In this document: positions 16,652 through 27,600 of the stretch, piece by piece | Layout of the letters: each line of letters opens with the position of its first letter | Numbering within the stretch: position 1 is the stretch's first letter | NCBI RefSeq assembly: GCF_014652235.1 | Contig: NZ_BMYK01000013.1 | Coordinates: 95,382 to 159,381 of the forward strand | Origin: Pseudorhodoferax aquiterrae | GTDB taxonomy: Bacteria; Pseudomonadota; Gammaproteobacteria; Burkholderiales; Burkholderiaceae_C | Reading direction: 5' to 3' | DNA: 64,000 nt | Notes under the pieces: generated by a model | Database searches by the model: none | Told to the model about the DNA's origin: nothing | Seen by the model: the letters and a program-made list of their open reading frames with translations, nothing else | Made by a program: the position numbers and the translations under genes

Positions 16652-17662
16652 ATGTCTTCGCCTACCTGGCCGGCCCCTGCCGGCGCCATCACCGACGTGG
16701 CCGGCATCGCGGTCGGTCATTTCACCGATTTCCGCCGTCCGACCGGCTGCAGCGTGGTGCTGGCGCGCGGCGGTGCCGTGGCCGGCGTGGACGTGCGCGG
16801 CGCCGCACCCGGCACGCGCGAGACCGACCTGCTGGCGCCGTCCAACCTGGTCGAGCGCGTGCACGCCGTCATGCTGGCCGGTGGCAGCGCCTTCGGCCTC
16901 GCCGCGGCCGACGGCGCCATGCGCTGGCTCGAGGAGCAAGGCGTGGGGCTGGACGTGCGCTTCGCGACCGTGCCGCTGGTGCCGGCCGCCGTGCTGTTCG
17001 ACCTGCCGCTGGGCGACGCGCGCATCCGCCCCGACGCCGCCGCCGGCTATGCCGCTTGCGCCGCCGCCAGCCACGACGTGCCGGCCCAGGGCAACGTGGG
17101 CGCCGGAGCCGGCGCTATGGTCGGCAAGGTGTTCGGCGCGGCGCGCGCCATGAAGGGCGGCATCGGCACGGCCAGCGTGCGCGTGGACGGCGTGACGGTG
17201 GGCGCGCTGGTGGCGGCCAACCCGCTCGGTGACGTGGTCGATCCGGCCACGGGCCGCGTGGTCGCCGGCGCACGCACGGCCGATGGCCGCGCGCTGCTGG
17301 ACACACGCCGCGCGCTGCTGGCCGGCGAAGCGCCCCGCCCCATCCTGGCCGGCACCAACACCACGCTGGCCGTGATCGCCACCGACGCGGCGATCACCAA
17401 GCCGCAGGCGCACCGCCTGGCCCAGGCCGGCCACGATGGCCTGGCCCGCACCATCAACCCGGTGCACACCATGTCGGACGGCGACACCGTGTTCGCGCTG
17501 GCCACGGGCCTGGCCCAGGCGCCCGCGCCCGGCATGATGGTGCTGGCGACGATGGCGGCCGAGGCCGTGGCGCGCGCCGTGCTGCAGGCCGTGTGGGCAG
17601 CCGAGGCGGTCAGCGCTGGCGATCTGCGGCTGCCCGCGGCCCGCGATTTCGCCCGCCCATGA
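16652..17662 (+). CDS. P1 (DmpA/S58) family aminopeptidase
   Basis: A 336-residue Ntn-type autoproteolytic hydrolase of the P1 family (DmpA, beta-aminopeptidases). The beginning G-A-I-T-D-V-A-G-I-A-V-G-H, the segment A-V-M-L-A-G-G-S-A-F-G-L-A-A-A-D-G, and N-V-G-A-G-A-G-A-M-V-G-K are family hallmarks. The nucleophile is expected at the first Thr of N-T-T-L-A-V-I-A-T-D near residue 236, where the precursor would be cut into two chains. It probably hydrolyses small peptides or amides in the cytoplasm. The downstream TAXI gene starts inside its stop codon (4-bp overlap). A CATAAT box ends 8 bases before the ATG and no Shine-Dalgarno sequence is visible. Confidence 0.9.
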   Translation: MSSPTWPAPAGAITDVAGIAVGHFTDFRRPTGCSVVLARGGAVAGVDVRGAAPGTRETDLLAPSNLVERVHAVMLAGGSAFGLAAADGAMRWLEEQGVGLDVRFATVPLVPAAVLFDLPLGDARIRPDAAAGYAACAAASHDVPAQGNVGAGAGAMVGKVFGAARAMKGGIGTASVRVDGVTVGALVAANPLGDVVDPATGRVVAGARTADGRALLDTRRALLAGEAPRPILAGTNTTLAVIATDAAITKPQAHRLAQAGHDGLARTINPVHTMSDGDTVFALATGLAQAPAPGMMVLATMAAEAVARAVLQAVWAAEAVSAGDLRLPAARDFARP

Positions 17663-19011
17663 AAGCCCTGCCCCGCACGCTGCGGCTCGCGCTGCTGGGC
17701 CTGCGCGACCTGCTGGTTTCCGCCGGCCCGCTGGTGCTGCTGCCCATCGCGATCCTGGCCGCCGCCTACTGGTACCTGCAGCCACAGCCGCCGACCAGCC
17801 TGCGGCTGGCCACCGGCCCGGCCGGCAGCGCCTATGCCACCTTCGGCCAGCGCTATGCCGAGGCGCTGCGCAGCCACGGCATCACGGTGGAACTCGTGCC
17901 CACCGACGGCTCGCTCGACAATCTCGCGCTGCTGCGCCAGGGCGGGGCCGACGCGGCCTTCGTGCGCGGCGGCAGCGCCGACCCGGTGGCCGACGAGGAG
18001 GCCGGCCTGCAGTCGCTGGGCGCGCTGTTCTACGAGCCGCTCTGGATCTTCTACCGGCCCGACGCGCTGCGCCCGGCCCAGCGCCGTGCCGGGCCGCTGC
18101 AGTCGCTGGCCGCCTTGCAGCCACTGCGCGTGAACGTGGACAAGGCCGGCAGCGGCGTGCCCGACATCCTGGAGCGCATGCTGCGCGCCAACCGGCTCGA
18201 CCCGGCCGCCATGCAGATCTCGCACCTGGCGCAGAGCCCAGCCACCGAGGCGCTGGCAGGCGGCCTGCTCGACGTGGTGGTGCTGGCCTCGGCGCCCGAG
18301 TCGCCGCTCGTGCAGCGGCTGCTGCGCGCGCCGGGCATCGCGCTGATGGACCTGCGCCAGAGCGACGCCTACACGCGGCTGTTCCCGTTCCTCTCCTCCG
18401 TGCGCCTGCCGCGCGGCATCGTCGACCTGGCCCGCGACCAGCCGTCCGAGGACGTGGCCATGCTGGCCGCCACCACCTCGCTGCTGGTGCGCGAGCAGAC
18501 CCACCCGGCGCTGCGCCAGCTGCTGGCGCAGGCCGCCCAGGGCATCCACGGCGGGGCCGGCTGGTTCAACCGCGTGCGCGACTTCCCGAACACGCGCACC
18601 AGCGAACTGCCCGTCAGCAGCGAGGGCGACCGCGCCATTAACGGCCAGCCGCCCTTCTGGCAGCGCTACCTGCCGTTCTGGGCCAGCAACCTGGTCGAGC
18701 GCATGTGGCTGGTGCTGGGCGGCCTGCTGGTGCTGCTGCTGCCGCTGTCGCGCGTGGTGCCGCCGCTCTACACCTTCCGCGTGCGCCGGCGCGTGTTCCG
18801 CTGGTACGCGCGGCTGCGCGAGATCGAGGCCCGCACCAACGATGCGGACGCATCGCCCGAACGCCTGCTCGAAGAGCTGGACCACCTCGACCGCGTGGTC
18901 GACAAGGTGGCGGTGCCGCTGTCCTACGCGGACGAGCTGTACGCACTGCGGCACAACATCCATGCGGCGCGCAAGCGTGTGCTCGCGCGCCGATTGGACC
19001 CGGGCGACTGA
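17659..19011 (+). CDS. TAXI-family solute-binding protein with membrane anchor and C-terminal cytoplasmic region
   Basis: A 450-residue protein of the TRAP-associated extracytoplasmic immunogenic (TAXI) family. It has an N-terminal membrane segment (about 20-42), a periplasmic binding domain opening with L-R-L-A-T-G-P-A-G-S-A-Y and including R-V-N-V-D-K-A-G-S-G, a second membrane segment (about 348-370, W-L-V-L-G-G-L-L-V-L-L-L-P), and an 80-residue charged tail. No TRAP membrane component is nearby, so it is not a normal transport subunit here. The two membrane segments and the inner tail suggest a sensor or anchored chaperone role, an inference. It is translationally coupled to the P1 peptidase. 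Confidence 0.88.
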   Translation: MKALPRTLRLALLGLRDLLVSAGPLVLLPIAILAAAYWYLQPQPPTSLRLATGPAGSAYATFGQRYAEALRSHGITVELVPTDGSLDNLALLRQGGADAAFVRGGSADPVADEEAGLQSLGALFYEPLWIFYRPDALRPAQRRAGPLQSLAALQPLRVNVDKAGSGVPDILERMLRANRLDPAAMQISHLAQSPATEALAGGLLDVVVLASAPESPLVQRLLRAPGIALMDLRQSDAYTRLFPFLSSVRLPRGIVDLARDQPSEDVAMLAATTSLLVREQTHPALRQLLAQAAQGIHGGAGWFNRVRDFPNTRTSELPVSSEGDRAINGQPPFWQRYLPFWASNLVERMWLVLGGLLVLLLPLSRVVPPLYTFRVRRRVFRWYARLREIEARTNDADASPERLLEELDHLDRVVDKVAVPLSYADELYALRHNIHAARKRVLARRLDPGD

Positions 19012-19012
19012 T

Positions 19013-20674
19013 TTACTTGAGCGCCTTGAAGCGCACGCGCTTGGGCTTGGCACCCTCCTCGCCCAGGCGCTTCTTCTTGTCGGCCTCGTACTCCTGGTAG
19101 TTGCCGTCGAAAAACACCCATTGCGAGTCGCCTTCGGCGGCCAGGATGTGCGTGGCGATGCGGTCCAGGAACCAGCGGTCGTGGCTGATGACCAGCACGG
19201 TGCCTGCGTACTCCAGCAGCGCGTCTTCCAGCGCGCGCAGGGTTTCCACGTCCAGGTCGTTGGACGGTTCGTCCAGCAGCAGCACGTTGCCGCCCTGGAT
19301 CAGCGTCTTGGCCAGGTGCAGCCGCCCGCGTTCACCGCCCGACAGGTTGCCGACCTTCTTCTGCTGGTCCTGCCCGTTGAAGTTGAAGCGGCCCGCATAG
19401 GCGCGGCTGGCCATCTGGAACTTGCCGACGTTGATGATGTCCAGGCCGCCCGAGATGTCTTCCCAGACAGTCTTGTCGTTGGCCAGCGCATCGCGCGACT
19501 GGTCCACATAGGCCATCTTGACGGTCTGGCCGATCACGACCTCGCCCGAGTCGGGCTGCTCGCGGCCGGCGATGAGCTTGAACAGCGTGGACTTGCCGGC
19601 GCCGTTCGGGCCGATGATGCCGACGATGGCGCCGGCCGGGATGTTGAACGACAGGTTGTCGATCAGCACGCGGTCGCCGAAGCTCTTGCTGACGTTCTTG
19701 AACTCGATGACCTGGCTGCCCAGGCGGTCGGCCACCGGAATGAAGATTTCCTGGGTCTCGTTGCGCTTTTGGTATTCGAAGTCGGACAGTTCCTCGAAGC
19801 GGGCGATGCGCGCCTTGCTCTTGGCCTGGCGGCCCTTGGCGTTCTGGCGCACCCACTCGAGTTCCTTCTTCAGGGCCTTGGCGCGGGCTTCCTCGCCCTT
19901 TTGTTCGGCCTCCAGGCGGTTCTGCTTCTGCAGCAGCCACTCGCTGTAGTTGCCCTTGTAGGGAATGCCGCGGCCGCGGTCCAGTTCCAGGATCCACTCG
20001 GCCGCATTGTCCAGGAAGTAGCGGTCGTGGGTGATGGCCACCACGGTGCCCGTGAAGCGCTGCAGGAAGATCTCCAGCCACTCGACCGACTCGGCGTCCA
20101 AGTGGTTGGTGGGTTCGTCGAGCAGCAGCATGTCCGGCTTGGACAGCAGGAGCTTGCACAGCGCCACGCGGCGCTTCTCGCCGCCGGACAGCAGGCCGAT
20201 CTTGGCGTCCCACGGCGGCAGGCGCAGCGCGTCGGCCGCGATCTCGATCTGGTGCTCCGAGTCGGTGCCGGCGGTCGCGATGATGGCTTCCAGCTCGGCC
20301 TGCTCGGCGGCCAGCTTGTCGAAGTCGGCATCGGGCTCGGCGTAGGCCGTGTAGACCTCTTCCAGGCGCTTCTTGGCGGCATTGACCTCGCCCATGGCCT
20401 CCTCGATGGCCTCGCGCACCGTGTGCTCGTTGTCCAGCTTGGGTTCCTGCTCCAGGTAGCCGATGGACAGGCCCTGCATCGGGATCGCCTCGCCCTCGAT
20501 CTCCTTGTCCACGCCGGCCATGATCTTGAGCAGCGAGGACTTGCCGGAGCCGTTCAGGCCCAGCACGCCGATCTTGGCGCCGGGGAAGAAGGACAGCGAA
20601 ATGTCTTTCAAGATCTGCCGCTTGGGCGGCACGGTCTTGGAGACGCGGTTCATGGTGTAGACGTACTGGGCCAT
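19013..20674 (-). CDS. ettA: Energy-dependent translational throttle protein EttA (ABC-F)
   Basis: A 553-residue ABC-F ATPase with two nucleotide-binding domains and no membrane segment. Walker A motifs are G-L-N-G-S-G-K-S-S and G-P-N-G-A-G-K-S-T, signatures are L-S-G-G-E-K-R-R and L-S-G-G-E-R-G-R, Walker B segments include L-L-L-D-E-P-T-N-H-L-D and L-L-L-D-E-P-S-N-D-L-D. The beginning M-A-Q-Y-V-Y-T-M-N-R-V-S-K and the C-terminal R-V-R-F-K-A-L-K are EttA features. EttA binds the ribosomal E site and gates entry into elongation according to ATP/ADP ratio. It is divergent from rhlE. Confidence 0.96.
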   Translation of the reverse strand: MAQYVYTMNRVSKTVPPKRQILKDISLSFFPGAKIGVLGLNGSGKSSLLKIMAGVDKEIEGEAIPMQGLSIGYLEQEPKLDNEHTVREAIEEAMGEVNAAKKRLEEVYTAYAEPDADFDKLAAEQAELEAIIATAGTDSEHQIEIAADALRLPPWDAKIGLLSGGEKRRVALCKLLLSKPDMLLLDEPTNHLDAESVEWLEIFLQRFTGTVVAITHDRYFLDNAAEWILELDRGRGIPYKGNYSEWLLQKQNRLEAEQKGEEARAKALKKELEWVRQNAKGRQAKSKARIARFEELSDFEYQKRNETQEIFIPVADRLGSQVIEFKNVSKSFGDRVLIDNLSFNIPAGAIVGIIGPNGAGKSTLFKLIAGREQPDSGEVVIGQTVKMAYVDQSRDALANDKTVWEDISGGLDIINVGKFQMASRAYAGRFNFNGQDQQKKVGNLSGGERGRLHLAKTLIQGGNVLLLDEPSNDLDVETLRALEDALLEYAGTVLVISHDRWFLDRIATHILAAEGDSQWVFFDGNYQEYEADKKKRLGEEGAKPKRVRFKALK

Positions 20675-20732
20675 GCAGAAGGTCCTGGACAGTGCAAAAA
20701 AAGAAGGGCCGTAGAGACCGGCCGAATGGGGG

Positions 20733-20754
20733 ATTATCGTCTGCGTGCGACAAT
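20733..20754. promoter_or_regulatory. Back-to-back -10 elements for ettA and rhlE
   Basis: GATAAT on the minus strand (20738 to 20733) and GACAAT on the plus strand (20749-20754) lie within 22 bp of each other and face away. They would start the ettA message about 55 bases and the rhlE message about 165 bases upstream of their start codons. No strong -35 boxes are visible. Confidence 0.4.
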
Positions 20755-20763
20755 GCGCCGTCG

Positions 20764-20925
20764 ATGGCCTTCCAGTTGGCCATCACACCAGCGCTCCGCT
20801 GGGGGGTTCCGCGCTCGGCCACCGCAGCCGGCACCCTGCTTCCCTCCCATACGTCTGCCTAAGACTGGTGCGATGGCTTTCCATCGCGACAGGCCGATCC
20901 CCTAGCGCCCTGGAAGGGCGCCTCA
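20764..20925 (+). promoter_or_regulatory. rhlE leader with short reading frame and two hairpins
   Basis: The stretch before rhlE contains a 32-codon reading frame (ATG 20764 to TAA 20862) that starts 9 bases after a GACAAT box. It is followed by a hairpin GCGATGG-CTTT-CCATCGC (20870-20887) and a second hairpin GCGCCC-TGGAA-GGGCGC (20905-20921). The second hairpin contains the only Shine-Dalgarno-like run (GGAAGGG) in front of the gene. A structure-controlled leader is plausible for a DEAD-box RNA helicase. Confidence 0.4.
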
Positions 20926-22626
<1,701 letters not shown>

Positions 22627-22631
22627 GCCCC

Positions 22632-23015
22632 TCAGTCCCTCACGAACAGCGTGCGCAGGGGCTGGTCGCCGACCTGGCGGCTCCAATGCCCGTGCACGCT
22701 GGCGTCGAACTGGGCATCCGCCGGCAGCACGTCGGCGGAGTAGAAATGCTCGCCGGGCCCGAACACGCGCGAGCTGCCATCCTGCAGACCGATCTCCATC
22801 TGCCCTGACAGGATCACCACCCACTGCGGCGTGAGCGTCACATGGAACTGGCTGCGAAAGCCCACGGGGCTTTCGCGCAGCTGGTAGCCGCCGCTGGGCA
22901 GCAGCGCCGACAACGCGGACTGCGGCGTGCCTTCGTCCAGCGCCAGGTCTTCCTCCTTGAAGCGGGCGCGGCCATCGGTGTCGGTGAACAGAATCGTCTT
23001 GCGGAAAGTGGGCAT
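22632..23015 (-). CDS. Cupin-fold protein
   Basis: A 127-residue protein with one small cupin barrel: F-H-V-T-L-T-P-Q-W-V-V-I-L-S-G-Q-M-E-I-G-L-Q-D-G, then F-G-P-G-E-H-F-Y-S-A-D. The first motif has one histidine (Q-F-H-V) and the second has E-H, so metal binding is possible but the classical HxH is incomplete. The beginning M-P-T-F-R-K-T-I-L-F-T-D-x-D-G-R-A-R-F and the length recall small cupins found near sugar-acid genes. It converges with rhlE and is divergent from dgoK; its role is unknown. Confidence 0.8.
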   Translation of the reverse strand: MPTFRKTILFTDTDGRARFKEEDLALDEGTPQSALSALLPSGGYQLRESPVGFRSQFHVTLTPQWVVILSGQMEIGLQDGSSRVFGPGEHFYSADVLPADAQFDASVHGHWSRQVGDQPLRTLFVRD

Positions 23016-23066
23016 GCGGCGGGTCCTCGGAAAGCCGCGCATTGTCGCGCGGTATAAACGCCGCCC

Positions 23067-23963
23067 ATGCCATCGCCTTCCTTCCCTTTGCTCGCCATCG
23101 ACTGGGGCACGAGTTCGCTGCGCGGCGCACGAATCGCCGCCGACGGCCAGGTGCTCGAGCAGCGCAGCCTGGCCCGCGGCATCCTGAGCGTGCCGGCCGG
23201 CGGTTTCGAGGCCGCGCTCGACGAGGCCTTCGGCGATTGGCGCGCGCAGAGCGCACTGTGCCTGGTCTCCGGCATGGCCGGCAGCCGCCAGGGCTGGATC
23301 GAGGCGCCTTACTGCCCCTGCCCGGCCGGCTTCGCCGAACTGGCGGCGCAACTGGCCTGGGTTCCGCAGGCGCGCAGCCCCGTCGCCATCGTGCCCGGCC
23401 TGTCCACGGACCGGGGCGGCCTGCCCGACGTGATGCGCGGTGAGGAGGTGCAGATCTTCGGCGCCATGCAATGGAGCGGGCTGTCCGACGGGCTGTTCGT
23501 GCTGCCCGGCACGCACAGCAAGTGGGCCACGGCCGAGGCTGGCCGCGTGCACGGCTTTCGCAGCTTCATGACCGGCGAGCTCTATGCGCTGCTGAGCCAG
23601 CATTCCATCCTGGCGCGCACGCTCAACGCCGACGCGCCGTTCGACGAGGCCGCCTTCGTGCAGGGCGTGACCCGCGCGCGCGATGCGGGCGGCTTGCTGC
23701 ACCATGCCTTCGGCGCGCGGGCGCTGACGCTGTTCGGCCGGCTCGATGCCAACCGCATGGCGAGCTACCTCTCCGGCCTCGTGATCGGTGCCGAGCTGCA
23801 CGGCGCCGCACCCCGGCCCGACGCGCCCGTGGTGCTGATCGGGTCCGACACGCTCACCGCGCGCTATGCGCGCGCGCTCGACGTCCACGGCGTCGCGAGC
23901 CGCCGCCTCGGCGCAGAGGCCACCTGGGCGGGGCTCCATGCCCTGGCCCGCACCCTGGATTGA
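23067..23963 (+). CDS. dgoK: 2-dehydro-3-deoxygalactonokinase
   Basis: A 298-residue DgoK-family sugar-acid kinase. The phosphate-binding loop is A-I-D-W-G-T-S-S-L-R-G near residue 10; later segments are L-V-S-G-M-A-G-S-R-Q-G-W, F-V-L-P-G-T-H-S-K-W, and F-M-T-G-E-L-Y-A-L-L. It phosphorylates 2-keto-3-deoxygalactonate in the De Ley-Doudoroff galactose route. The following aldolase gene begins 2 bp after its stop, so the two steps are co-expressed. A TATAAA box ends 8 bases before the ATG and there is no Shine-Dalgarno sequence. Confidence 0.93.
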   Translation: MPSPSFPLLAIDWGTSSLRGARIAADGQVLEQRSLARGILSVPAGGFEAALDEAFGDWRAQSALCLVSGMAGSRQGWIEAPYCPCPAGFAELAAQLAWVPQARSPVAIVPGLSTDRGGLPDVMRGEEVQIFGAMQWSGLSDGLFVLPGTHSKWATAEAGRVHGFRSFMTGELYALLSQHSILARTLNADAPFDEAAFVQGVTRARDAGGLLHHAFGARALTLFGRLDANRMASYLSGLVIGAELHGAAPRPDAPVVLIGSDTLTARYARALDVHGVASRRLGAEATWAGLHALARTLD

Positions 23964-23965
23964 CC

Positions 23966-24604
23966 ATGCCCACCCACGATCTCCTGAGCGCCGCCATGCG
24001 CGCCCTGCCCCTGGTCGCGATCCTGCGCGGCCTCACGCCGGCCGAGGCCCCCGCCATCGGCGAGGCGCTGGACGCCGCGGGCTTCGCCATGCTGGAGGTG
24101 CCGCTGAACTCGCCGCAGCCGCTGGACAGCATCGCGCTGCTGGCGGCGCGCCATCCGGCCAAGCTCGTCGGTGCCGGCACAGTGCTGACGGCGGGCCAGG
24201 TGCGTGAGGTCCACGCGGCCGGTGGCCGCCTCGTCGTCGCGCCCAACTTCGACGCCGAGGTCGTGCGCGAGGCCGTGCGCCTGGGCATGGTCTGCCTGCC
24301 CGGCATCCTGACGCCGACCGAGGCCTTCGGTGCGCTCGCGGCCGGCGCGAACGGGCTCAAGCTGTTCCCGGCCGAAATGGGCTCGCCGGCGGTGGTCAAG
24401 GCCCTGCTGGCCGTGCTGCCGGCCGGCACGCCGCTGCTGCCCGTGGGCGGCGTCTCGGTGGCCAACATCGCCGACTGGCGCGCCGCGGGCGCGGCCGGCT
24501 GCGGCATCGGCTCGGCTCTGTACAAGCCCGGCAAGAGCGCCGCCGCCGTGGCGCAGGACGCCCGCGCCTTCGCGGCGGCCTGGCACGGCACGCAGGCGGC
24601 TTGA
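23966..24604 (+). CDS. dgoA: 2-dehydro-3-deoxy-6-phosphogalactonate aldolase
   Basis: A 212-residue class I aldolase of the KDPG/KDPGal family. The Schiff-base lysine is in G-A-N-G-L-K-L-F-P-A-E near residue 133, and the catalytic base segment is P-L-V-A-I-L-R-G-L. It splits KDPGal into pyruvate and glyceraldehyde 3-phosphate. Pairing with dgoK gives the substrate assignment, because KDPG and KDPGal aldolases are hard to tell apart by sequence alone. A second aldolase of this family (eda) lies at 34302-34943. Confidence 0.92.
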   Translation: MPTHDLLSAAMRALPLVAILRGLTPAEAPAIGEALDAAGFAMLEVPLNSPQPLDSIALLAARHPAKLVGAGTVLTAGQVREVHAAGGRLVVAPNFDAEVVREAVRLGMVCLPGILTPTEAFGALAAGANGLKLFPAEMGSPAVVKALLAVLPAGTPLLPVGGVSVANIADWRAAGAAGCGIGSALYKPGKSAAAVAQDARAFAAAWHGTQAA

Positions 24605-24610
24605 AGCCGG

Positions 24611-27600
24611 TCAGGGGCCGGCCACGCCCTGCTCGCGCAACAGCCGGTCCAGCGCATCGGCCGCCAGCGGGCGGCTGAAGAAGTAGCCCTGGAAGGCCTG
24701 GCAGCCCTCGCTGGCCAGGAAGTCGCGCTGGGCGGCCGTTTCCACGCCTTCGGCGATCACGTTCAGTCCCAGGCTCTGCGCGAGCCGGATCACGGTGCGC
24801 GCGATCGCCGAATCGTTGGCATCGACGAGCACGTCGCGCACGAAGGACTGGTCGATCTTGAGCTGGTCCAGCGGCAGCTTCTTGAGGTAGGTCAGCGAGG
24901 AGTACCCGGTGCCGAAGTCGTCGAGCGCGAAGCGCACGCCCAGGTCCTTCAGCGCATCCATCTTGGAGACGATGGATTGCATGTCGTCGACCAGCACGCT
25001 CTCGGTCAATTCCAGTTTGAGGCGCTGCGGGTCGGCACCGGTCTGCTCGAGCACCGAGCGCACCTGGCGCACGAACTCGTTGTGCCGGAACTGCCGCGCG
25101 CTGACATTGACGGCCATGGTCAGCCCGGCCAGTGCCGGCTGCCGGCCCCACTCGGCCAGCTGCGTGCAGGCGATCTCCAGCACGCGGTGGCCCAGCAGCA
25201 GGATCATGCCGGTCTCCTCGGCGAGCGGGATGAACTCGGCCGGCGAGACCAGGCCGCGCGCCGCGTGGCGCCAGCGCACCAGCGCCTCCACGCCCGTGAT
25301 GCGGCCCGCGCCATCGACCTGCGGCTGGTACTGCAGGAAGAACTCGCGCTGCACGAAGGCCTGGCGCAGATCGCCCTCCAGTGCCGCGCGTGCCGTCACG
25401 GCGGCCTCCAGGCCCGGATCGAAGAAGCGCAGCGTGTGCTTGCCGGCGGCCTTGGCCTGGTACATCGCGATGTCGGCCTGCTTGAGCAGGTCGCCCGCGC
25501 TCTCGGTGCCCGCGCTGAAGCTGGCCACGCCGATGCTGGCCGTGCTCTGGTGTTCGTAACCTTCCAGGCGGTAGGGCTGGGCCAGCGCGGCCAGGATCTT
25601 CTCGCCCACGCGGCGGGCCTGCACGGCGATGTCCTGCGGCACGGCGCTGAGCTCCTCGAGCACGATCACGAACTCGTCGCCGCCCAACCGCGCCACCGTG
25701 TCGACCTCGCGCACGCAGGACACCAGGCGCATCGCCACCTGCTGCAGCAGCATGTCGCCCTTGTCGTGGCCCAGCGTGTCGTTGAGGGTCTTGAAGTTGT
25801 CCAGGTCCATGCACAGCAGCGCGCCGCCGGTGCGGTGGCGCACGCAGCTGGCCAGCGCCTTGTGCAGCCGGTCCTGCAGCAGCTGGCGGTTGGGCAGGCT
25901 CGTCAGGCCGTCGTAGAAGGCCAGCTTCTGGATCTTGGCCTCGGCCTGCTTGCGCTGCGTGATGTCGGTGTCGATCATGAGCACGGAGCGCGGCACGCCC
26001 TGCTCGTCGCGCACCAGCGTCCAGCGCGCCTCCACCTGCACGGCCTGGCCCAGCTTGCGCCGCCGTGCCACCTCGCCGTTCCACTCGCCGCTGGCCATGA
26101 GTTCGTCGTGGGCGTGGCCGCCCATGGTCTCGTCCTCGAACAGCAGCCTGGCCACCGACTGGCCCATGGCCTCGTCGGCGCGCCATCCGTAGAGCCGCTC
26201 CGCGCTCTTGTTCCAGTACTGCACGCAGCCTTCGGTGTCGGCCACGACGATGGCGTCGCGCGCCTTGTCCAGCAGCGAGGCCTGGTGGCGGATGTGCTCG
26301 TCGGCCTGGCGGCGGTCGAGTTCGGCGGCCACGCGCACCGAGAAAATGCGCAGCGTGGAGGCCAGGAATTCCTGGTGGCGCAGCGGCTCGGAGAACACCA
26401 CCAGCACCAGTCCGCTCACGCGCTGGTGTGCGTCGAACAGGCTGTGTCCGGCGTAGGCCTGGCCACCGATGGAGGCCAGCAGCGGATACGGCGCGAAGGC
26501 CTCGGCCACGCCGTCGCTGACCACGAACGCTCCATGGCCCAGCAGGCCGGCCAACCGGCTGCCGGCCAGCGGCGCGTCGAAATTGCGCCGCACCTGCCCA
26601 TGCACCACCACACCCAGCGTGCGCGCCACCATCGATTCCGGCTCCAGCGTGGCGATGAAGCTGGCCTGCGCGCCCAGCGCATCGGCCATGTTCCGCGCCA
26701 GCTGCTCGAAGAACTCCGTGCCGGTGCTGGCCGAGACCGCGGCCGCGACCTTGAGCATGGCCGTCTGCACGCGTTGCTGGGCCTCCTGCGTGAGCCGCTG
26801 CTGCTCGCGCGCGCGCAGCGTCACGAGACCGAACGCCAGGTCCTCGGCCAGTGCCTGCAGCAAATTGACCTCGTCCTCGGTCGGTGTCGCCACCTCGCCC
26901 GAGTACAGGTAGAACAGGCCGAAGGTGCGCGCCCCATCGCGCAGCGGCAGGCAGACCAGCCCACGGTAGCCGTGCGCCAGCGCATTGGCCGCCCAGTGCG
27001 TGCAGCGTGGATCGTGCTCCACGTCGGGAACGATGATGAGCTGGCCCGTGCGGATGGTCAGTCCCACGGGGCCCTGGCCGGCCGGCGTGTCGGCGGACCA
27101 GCTCATCGGGAAGCTGCCGATGTAGCCGCCGTCGTCGCCCACCTTGGCGGCAGGCTCGACGCTGCGCCCGGCATCGTCGCGCGCGAAGCCGACCCAGGCC
27201 ATGGCATAACCGCCGATGTCCACTGTGATGCGGCACAGCTCCTCCAGCAGGGCCTGCTCGGAGCTCGCGCGGACCAGGCTCTCGTTGCAGGCCGACAGCA
27301 TGCGCTGGGCCCGGCTCACGCGGGCCAGCGCGGCCTCGGCGCGCAGGCGTGCGCTGACGTCCAGGCTGCGCACCAGCCGGGCCGGCCGGCCGGCGAAATC
27401 GATCGTCGTGCCCGAAACCTCGACGTCGAATTCGCTGCCGTCCTGGCGGCGGTGGCGCAGCCGCAGGTTCGCAAACGATTCGCCCGGCATGGCCACGCGC
27501 GGCGCCGTTTCGCCCGGCGCGCGCAGGTCGGTCATGGGCTTGCCGAGCAGGTCCTGTGGGTCGTAGCCGTACATCTGCGCGGCACTGCGGTTCACGGCCA

